9,016 nt of DNA from Porticoccaceae bacterium. Its GTDB lineage: Bacteria; Pseudomonadota; Gammaproteobacteria; Pseudomonadales; Porticoccaceae. Below, piece after piece: positions 5,686-9,016 of the stretch. How positions within the stretch are numbered: position 1 is the stretch's first letter; each line of letters opens with the position of its first letter. The notes below the pieces were generated by a model, which saw only the letters and a list, made by a program, of their open reading frames with translations, searched no databases and was not told the DNA's origin. The DNA is taken from positions 1 to 9,016 of the forward strand of contig JAHRWI010000340.1 in the NCBI GenBank assembly GCA_019090225.1, read 5' to 3'. Both the position numbers and the translations under genes were made by a program.

Positions 5686-6411
5686 ATGAAGGCCTCAGTC
5701 ACCCTGTGGCTTTGGCCTGATGTAGATCATGTGTCTAACCAGCAAGTCGAGGAATATCTGCTTGGGTTTAGTACAAGTGAAAAACTCTACCTTAGTAGTA
5801 TTAGCGCTAGACGTCGAAGACTTGAATATATTGCTGGTCACCACTTAATCCGGCAGATGCTGGCAGAGCTCGTTCCTCACTGGGATCAAGATCACAGTAT
5901 TGAGCATCATAAAGGGGCCGCGCCATTCTTGAGCGGCTCTGATCTTGACGGTATTTCTTTTAATCTCTCACACAGCGGCAATAGGGTTTGTTGCGTCGTC
6001 GGACTTCACTGTGAGCTGGGTTTAGACATAGAGTTACCTCGAGAGCGTCGTCGAGGTCAACAGATTGCAGAGACCTACTTCACTGAGAACGAAGCCGAAC
6101 GGATAGCCAGACTACCTCTAACTGAGCAAAGTGGTGAGTTCTATCGGGTCTGGACCTTGAAAGAAAGTCTGCTCAAAGCCAGAAGGGAAAGTATCACCAG
6201 CAAAAATATTGCTATTGAGTTTCAGCCCCAGACCGAAGCTCCAGCCAGTGCGAGTTGGTATTGCTACAGTTTTATGCTTGATCATCTTTATGGTGCTCTA
6301 AGCCTCTCTTCGCCGTTGAGCAGGTCTCTTCAGGTTCAGGTTTATCGTCCTGCCATGAACTCAGTGACAATTATTAAGCCCGAAACATCACTCTATACCC
6401 CACAGTTTTAA
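5686..6411 (+). CDS. 4'-phosphopantetheinyl transferase, Sfp type
   Basis: This 241-residue protein moves the 4'-phosphopantetheine arm from coenzyme A to a serine of carrier proteins. The family motifs are in order: an N-terminal RRRRLEYIAGHHLIRQML helix (42-59), FNLSHSG (92-98), GLDIE (112-116, with D114 and E116 as Mg2+ ligands) and RVWTLKESLLKA (154-165, with E160 and K164). The length fits the Sfp/EntD group rather than the short AcpS group. It lies 6 bases after the exported-protein gene with no clear ribosome site of its own, so it is probably translated from the shared message. Because it sits divergently next to an operon with two ACP genes, those ACPs (Ser41 of the first, Ser40 of the second) are its likely substrates. 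The last 40 residues are poorly conserved in the family and cannot be interpreted. Confidence 0.93.
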   Translation: MKASVTLWLWPDVDHVSNQQVEEYLLGFSTSEKLYLSSISARRRRLEYIAGHHLIRQMLAELVPHWDQDHSIEHHKGAAPFLSGSDLDGISFNLSHSGNRVCCVVGLHCELGLDIELPRERRRGQQIAETYFTENEAERIARLPLTEQSGEFYRVWTLKESLLKARRESITSKNIAIEFQPQTEAPASASWYCYSFMLDHLYGALSLSSPLSRSLQVQVYRPAMNSVTIIKPETSLYTPQF

Positions 6412-6437
6412 CTGGAGTTTTTGCTAAATGTCTGGGC

Positions 6438-6479
6438 AAAGGAGGTAGGGAAATGGTCGATGCAGGGACTCTGTCCTAA
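6438..6479 (+). other. Perfect Shine-Dalgarno with an 8-codon reading frame
   Basis: AAAGGAGGT (6438-6446) is a full match to the 16S anti-Shine-Dalgarno and stands six bases before ATG 6453-6455. The frame runs only eight codons (MVDAGTLS) to a TAA at 6477-6479, next to the end of the convergent membrane-protein gene. It could be the remnant of a lost gene or chance; no product is claimed. Confidence 0.3.
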
Positions 6480-6895
6480 TCCCCAACATTATCGGCATCT
6501 ACCTGGCCGCTGATCCTGCGTCGGACATGGGACCATGACATACCGATAGCGAGGATCAGGCATAAAATAATCTGAGTAATAAAAGTTACCGCGTTGATGT
6601 TGTCAGTGGAGACAATTCCCCAGTCGATGATCATCCAGAAAACTGTTGCGAACAAGGCTGTGACGAGTCCGATGCCGATGGCTCCAAGGGAGCGCAGCGT
6701 TGCGCGAATAAAAATAACCCAGGCAGTGAGTAGCAGTAAACCGGTGAACGCTTTAAACGGATTTATATCGCTTAGCGTGGTAAGCGCCCAGTGATAGTAA
6801 GACCATCCGGCAGTATTGTAGGTGGCAAAGACTAAAATTAGCGCAGCAACGAGGCGAAAGGCAAAACCTTGCAGTGAAAATTGAGTGGGAGGCAC
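6476..6895 (-). CDS. Four-helix inner-membrane protein, DUF6524-like
   Basis: This 139-residue protein has four predicted membrane helices (about 11-28, 48-65, 71-91 and 101-121). Features include SYYHW after helix one, the loop FIRATLRSLG (62-71) between helices two and three, DWG after helix three, and a basic cytoplasmic-looking SWSHVRRRISGQVDADNV tail. I recognise this arrangement as the uncharacterised DUF6524 family; the label is from memory and should be confirmed by profile search. The start is a GTG at 6893-6895, supported by AGGAG at 6901-6905 with a 5-base spacer. It converges with the PPTase gene and diverges from the permease gene, so it forms its own transcription unit. Nothing ties it to pigment synthesis. 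Confidence 0.82.
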   Translation of the reverse strand: MPPTQFSLQGFAFRLVAALILVFATYNTAGWSYYHWALTTLSDINPFKAFTGLLLLTAWVIFIRATLRSLGAIGIGLVTALFATVFWMIIDWGIVSTDNINAVTFITQIILCLILAIGMSWSHVRRRISGQVDADNVGD

Positions 6896-6900
6896 GTGAG

Positions 6901-6905
6901 CTCCT
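6901..6905 (-). promoter_or_regulatory. Ribosome binding site that fixes the GTG start at 6895
   Basis: The minus strand reads AGGAG five bases before GTG 6893-6895. No ATG in this frame near the N-terminus would keep the first membrane helix, so this site decides the start. Confidence 0.75.
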
Positions 6906-6958
6906 GCTTATGCTTGAGTGAAAGAATGGTAGCAGGGATTATTTTAATACATCGAGAG

Positions 6959-6986
6959 ATGACACAGATAACACTGGAATTATATG
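6959..6986 (+). promoter_or_regulatory. Weak candidate promoter for the TauE/SafE-type gene
   Basis: ATGACA (6959-6964), a 16-base spacer and TATATG (6981-6986) lie about 80 bases before the chosen start. On the opposite strand the same bases contain TATAAT (6979-6984), which could serve the divergent membrane-protein gene, but no good -35 pairs with it. Confidence 0.3.
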
Positions 6987-7062
6987 CGAATGGGGGTGGC
7001 AATTATCCTGTCATGGGGCAGTGTGCTCTAATATCAGCCTCTCTACTTTAAGTGCTTCCATA

Positions 7063-7751
7063 ATGGATGTTGTGTTCGCTGCTTTGCTTATTTTGATGGG
7101 CGCTTTTGTCCAAAGCGCCATTGGTTTTGGCTTGGCCATCGTTGCTGCGCCACTATTATTTTTATTGTCACCAGATTACGTGCCTGGGCCAATTACGGCT
7201 ACGGCTTTAATTTTGTCTATGGCCAACGCTTATCGATATCGCTCTCGTATTTCGTTGCAAGGTTTAGGTGCGGGGTTGCCGGGCGTATTCCCGGTTCTCT
7301 AGCCGGTGGTGGCTTGCTAGTGTGGGCCGATGCTCGCCTGTTGTCGCTTTGCCTGGGTATTACTCTGGTGATAGCTGTTCTGGTCAGTTTGTTGCCCTTT
7401 AGAATTACTCCAACACCTCAACGGATGGCGGTGGCCGGATTTCTTTCAGGTTTTATGGGCACGAGCATGGCTATCGGTGGGCCGCCAATGGCTTTGTTAT
7501 TGCAGCACGAAAAGGCCAGTTTGATTCGAGCCAATCTATCGGCTTTTTTTATTGTGAGTTGTATTTTGTCTCTAGCGGTACAAGTCCCAGCGGGCTTTAT
7601 GTCCTGGTACCATCTGAGGCTGACTTTGCCGCTGATTCCGGCGGCACTGCTGGGTTTTTATTTAGCGATGCGCTGGGTGGATCGAATACCGGGTCAATAC
7701 ATCCGCATAGCATCGCTGCTGTTATGTTCCCTATCGGCATTGCAACTATAG
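7063..7751 (+). pseudogene. TauE/SafE-family membrane permease, frameshifted
   Basis: Two adjacent frames together encode one TauE/SafE-type transporter. The first, from ATG 7063 (an upstream GTG at 7021 is possible), gives the hydrophobic repeat GAFVQSAIGFGLAIVAAPLL and ends with ISLQGLGAGLPG. Reading then needs to shift: the normal continuation RIPGSLAGGGLLVWADARL starts at CGT 7284-7286 in another frame. The second half contains GFLSGFMGTSMAIGGPPMAL, the matching second family repeat, and ends at TAG 7749-7751. Restoring one base in the GGG at 7281-7283 gives a single protein of about 230 residues, slightly short for the family. Members export sulfite, sulfonates or other small anions; the substrate here is unknown. 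A sequencing or assembly deletion is as likely as a real inactivating mutation. Codons on both sides look undecayed, which argues for recent loss or an error. Confidence 0.82.
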
Positions 7752-7773
7752 GATTATATTGGCGCCATTGAAC

Positions 7774-7806
7774 CTTCGCAGAGGATCCAATGCATACTCT
7801 GCGAAG
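7774..7806. repeat. Perfect 10-bp inverted repeat between convergent genes
   Basis: CTTCGCAGAG and CTCTGCGAAG flank a 13-base loop, 22 bases after the permease stop. There is no T-tract on either side, so it is not a classic intrinsic terminator. It may still act as a transcript-end stem-loop or a protein site. Confidence 0.6.
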
Positions 7807-7822
7807 CGCTAGATGTCTCAGA

Positions 7823-7844
7823 AGTAGGGCCATTAGCCCTTACT
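7823..7844. repeat. Hairpin AGTAGGGC/GCCCTTACT with one bulged base
   Basis: The left arm is 7823-7830, the loop CATTA and the right arm 7836-7844 with one extra T. It sits 3 bases beyond the stop of the convergent small-protein gene and could protect or end that transcript. No long T-run follows on either strand. Confidence 0.4.
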
Positions 7845-7847
7845 GGT

Positions 7848-8183
7848 TTACCGGCTTTGGTACTGGGTTCTGTATCCGCTATTGGGACAACCCAGGCAAC
7901 GAACAAAGGTTGACATGACGGGAGCCGCTACGAGCTTCTTGGCGGAATCTTTAACATTACCACCGGCTGCATTGAAGGGTAGCCCGACGAGAAACACTGC
8001 CGTTCCGGCAAGGGACATGATAAGCCCCGCAGGTCGTCCGATGATCAGGTCAGCAGCCATTTCAATGCCCGAGGGCGGTGTTTTTGGTGCTTCGTACGCG
8101 AACGATGGCTGACACATTAACAGGGCGGCGATAAGGGCGAGGGCGCGGAGCGCAGGCATACGTTTGAATTTTTCTAAGATCAC
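7848..8183 (-). CDS. Small exported protein with a hydrophobic segment and a CxxC motif
   Basis: This 111-residue protein starts at GTG 8181-8183, supported by a strong AGGAGG at 8192-8197 with an 8-base spacer. Residues 1-29 form a Sec signal peptide (KFKR, then LRALALIAALLM, then SFA before the likely cleavage). A second hydrophobic span, PAGLIMSLAGTAVFLVGLPF (51-70), follows. Near the end is FVRCLGC (93-99), with Cys96 and Cys99 as a CxxC pair. The pattern MAADLIIGRPAGLIMSLAGTAVF resembles small gammaproteobacterial proteins that, from memory, are often auto-labelled 'multidrug transporter'; with one post-signal helix that label is not supported. It converges with the broken permease gene and appears to be alone in its unit. 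Function unknown; a small envelope protein with a redox- or metal-reactive tail is possible. Confidence 0.78.
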   Translation of the reverse strand: MILEKFKRMPALRALALIAALLMCQPSFAYEAPKTPPSGIEMAADLIIGRPAGLIMSLAGTAVFLVGLPFNAAGGNVKDSAKKLVAAPVMSTFVRCLGCPNSGYRTQYQSR

Positions 8184-8320
8184 TGGGTATTCCTCCTGAA
8201 TAAAAGGCGCTGTTTTGATTTGAGTTAGGGCTTTCGGTTTGGAATCAGGTAATTGATGTCACTAATAGGAAGCCACTTGCACGCCAGTTCTTGAAGTATA
8301 GCGCTTAATCTACTGAAACC

Positions 8321-8343
8321 AAACGGGTTATTTGTACCCGTTT
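8321..8343. repeat. Perfect 8-7-8 inverted repeat, possible operator
   Basis: AAACGGGT and ACCCGTTT flank TATTTGT. On the minus strand it lies in or just above the -35 region of the weak promoter for the secreted CxxC protein. With only a four-T run on the plus strand and none on the minus, it is a better operator candidate than terminator. Confidence 0.5.
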
Positions 8344-8410
8344 TAAGCAATACGTGACGTGGCACATACAATTGACAGGTGCTGAACGTTTCAGGTACAA
8401 GAAATAGAAA

Positions 8411-8454
8411 TAAAAAAAGCACCGTCAACGATGATCTCGCTTGACGGTGCTTTT
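8411..8454 (-). terminator. Strong bidirectional rho-independent terminator of the monooxygenase gene
   Basis: A perfect 14-bp stem (AAAAGCACCGTCAA at 8415-8428, TTGACGGTGCTTTT at 8441-8454) closes a 12-base loop. On the minus strand the stem runs into TTTTTTTA, ideal for ending the monooxygenase message whose stop codon is about 44 bases upstream. On the plus strand it ends in TTTTAT, so it may work in both directions. Confidence 0.9.
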
Positions 8455-8497
8455 ATCTACGAGAGTACGCATATGAATACGTACCTGTATTTGCGGA

Positions 8498-9016
8498 TTA
8501 GCTAGTCAAAGAAAACCCTTCGTAGCCATTAGCCACCACTTCACGGCACTTTTCGTCGTACTTATCAACACCGCCTAAATAAGGCATAAACATACGTTTT
8601 TTGCCTTCGATGTTAGAACCTAGGTACCAGGAGTTGCAGGTTGGCGCCACATACATGGTGCCCTGAGCGGCGTCATTAACGTGGATCGCCCAAGCATCGG
8701 CAGCGGGTTGTTCCGCTTCCATGGCTTTGATGTTGTTGTCCCGCAGATAAGAAATGGTTTGATCAATCCATTCACAGTGGTACTCAATGGAAACAATCAC
8801 ATTACTCAAAATAGAGGGGCTGCCGGGGCCGGTGATCGTAAACAGGTTGGGGAAACCGCTGACTTGTAAACCGAGGTAGGCAGTAGGTCCATCAGCCCAC
8901 TTGTCTTTGATCGACTCGCCACCCTTGCCGCGAATATCAATCGCCGTCATGCCACCCGTCATAGCATCAAAGCCAGTTGCGTAGACCAGAATATCGAATT
9001 CGTATTCGGCGTTTGC
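8498..9016 (-). CDS. Flavin-dependent monooxygenase, Baeyer-Villiger (cyclohexanone monooxygenase-like), C-terminal part
   Basis: This is the final 172 residues of a larger FAD/NADPH enzyme; the frame is open through the right window edge, so the N-terminal two thirds (FAD and NADPH Rossmann domains) are not visible. The fragment begins with EFDILVYATGFDAMTGG, the conserved [D]xLVxATGFD segment of class B flavoprotein monooxygenases. GPTAYLGLQVSGFPNLF, ITGPGSPSILSNV and SIEYHCEWI follow, as in cyclohexanone and phenylacetone monooxygenase relatives. Such enzymes insert oxygen next to a ketone to give esters or lactones; the substrate cannot be told from this end. The C-terminus (CNSWYLGSNIEGKKRMFMPYLGG) is also typical. 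The message ends at the strong terminator at 8411-8454. No link to the pigment cluster is evident. Only the exact subfamily is uncertain. Confidence 0.9.
   Translation of the reverse strand, partial: ANAEYEFDILVYATGFDAMTGGMTAIDIRGKGGESIKDKWADGPTAYLGLQVSGFPNLFTITGPGSPSILSNVIVSIEYHCEWIDQTISYLRDNNIKAMEAEQPAADAWAIHVNDAAQGTMYVAPTCNSWYLGSNIEGKKRMFMPYLGGVDKYDEKCREVVANGYEGFSLTS

Larger units (their letters stand above)
8184..8497. other. Non-coding interval of about 314 bases
   Basis: I see no convincing gene. From left to right it holds the AGGAGG for the small secreted protein (8192-8197), a weak minus-strand -10 TATACT (8295-8300) that could drive that gene, a perfect 8-7-8 dyad (8321-8343) just upstream of that -10, a 13-base dyad CTGAA-CGT-TTCAG (8382-8394), and the strong terminator at 8415-8454. 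A minus-strand frame at 8225-8428 is rejected because it starts inside the terminator stem. Confidence 0.6.

Noticed and set aside
6400..6426. Possible terminator after the PPTase (CAGTT-TT-AACTG then GAGTTTTT)
   Set aside because: The loop is too small for the 5-bp stem, leaving a 4-bp stem that includes the stop codon; too weak to call.
7559..7771. Plus-strand frame overlapping the permease C-terminus, ending IGLYWRH
   Set aside because: It is mostly out-of-frame sequence within the permease. A second frameshift joining its last residues to the permease is conceivable but not needed, as the family C-terminus already ends at 7751.
8372..8401. Plus-strand TTGACA-18-TACAAG as a promoter for a small RNA ending at the terminator
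   Set aside because: The -10 is weak, and the predicted transcript would consist of little more than the terminator hairpin itself.
8225..8428. 67-codon minus-strand frame (MTVLFLFLFLVPETF...)
   Set aside because: Its start lies inside the left arm of the strong terminator stem, it lacks a ribosome site, and the composition after the first ten residues is unlike a conserved protein.
8465..8484. GTACG...CGTAC short inverted repeat after the monooxygenase stop
   Set aside because: Five-base arms around a ten-base AT-rich gap are expected by chance, and the adjacent strong terminator explains transcript ending.
1..9016. CRISPR arrays, tRNA or rRNA genes, insertion sequences, phage attachment sites
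   Set aside because: No regularly spaced repeats, cloverleaf-like segments, transposase motifs or terminal repeats were seen on either strand by inspection.

Overview
The window reads as gammaproteobacterial DNA of intermediate GC content. It probably comes from a marine or environmental lineage; a Cellvibrionales/Spongiibacteraceae-like source is a guess from the gene mix, not a demonstrated assignment. Its core is one end of an aryl polyene (APE) pigment cluster, a type II polyketide-like system that makes membrane-bound aryl polyene lipids.

Layout. (1) Positions 1-4983, minus strand, hold a tightly packed operon read right to left. In transcription order it encodes an ApeC-like chain-length-factor/ketosynthase-like protein, an LPLAT acyltransferase (ApeD), two acyl carrier proteins (ApeE, ApeF), a COG4648-type membrane protein (ApeG), a single polypeptide joining an AMP-dependent ligase to a hotdog dehydratase (ApeH+ApeI), and the start of a family 2 glycosyltransferase (ApeJ) cut by the window edge. 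Most junctions overlap (GTGA, TGATG, 8 bp, about 26 bp), so translational coupling is likely. The catalytic ketosynthases, ketoreductase, transporter and other genes are not visible and presumably lie off the left edge. (2) Positions 4984-5247 form a divergent control region with candidate sigma70 promoters facing both ways and two perfect inverted repeats. (3) Positions 5248-6411, plus strand, hold a two-gene unit: a small exported two-cysteine protein and an Sfp-type phosphopantetheinyl transferase that can supply the ACP prosthetic groups. (4) Positions 6476-6895, minus strand, encode a four-helix membrane protein that looks like DUF6524. (5) Positions 7063-7751, plus strand, hold a TauE/SafE-type permease broken by a one-base frameshift. 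(6) Positions 7848-8183, minus strand, encode a small secreted CxxC protein. (7) Positions 8184-8497 are non-coding and carry an 8-7-8 dyad and a strong bidirectional terminator. (8) Positions 8498-9016, minus strand, hold the C-terminal third of a Baeyer-Villiger-type flavin monooxygenase.

How the genes work together (established family roles plus inference): the PPTase converts ApeE/ApeF to holo-ACPs. The ApeH domain loads an aryl starter acid. Ketosynthase/CLF, ketoreductase and dehydratase (ApeI domain) cycles would extend a conjugated polyene. ApeD, ApeJ and ApeG would help attach it to a lipid or glycolipid and place it in the membrane. The genes right of about 6412 look like unrelated chromosomal flank. 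No tRNA, rRNA, CRISPR, transposase or attachment site was recognised.
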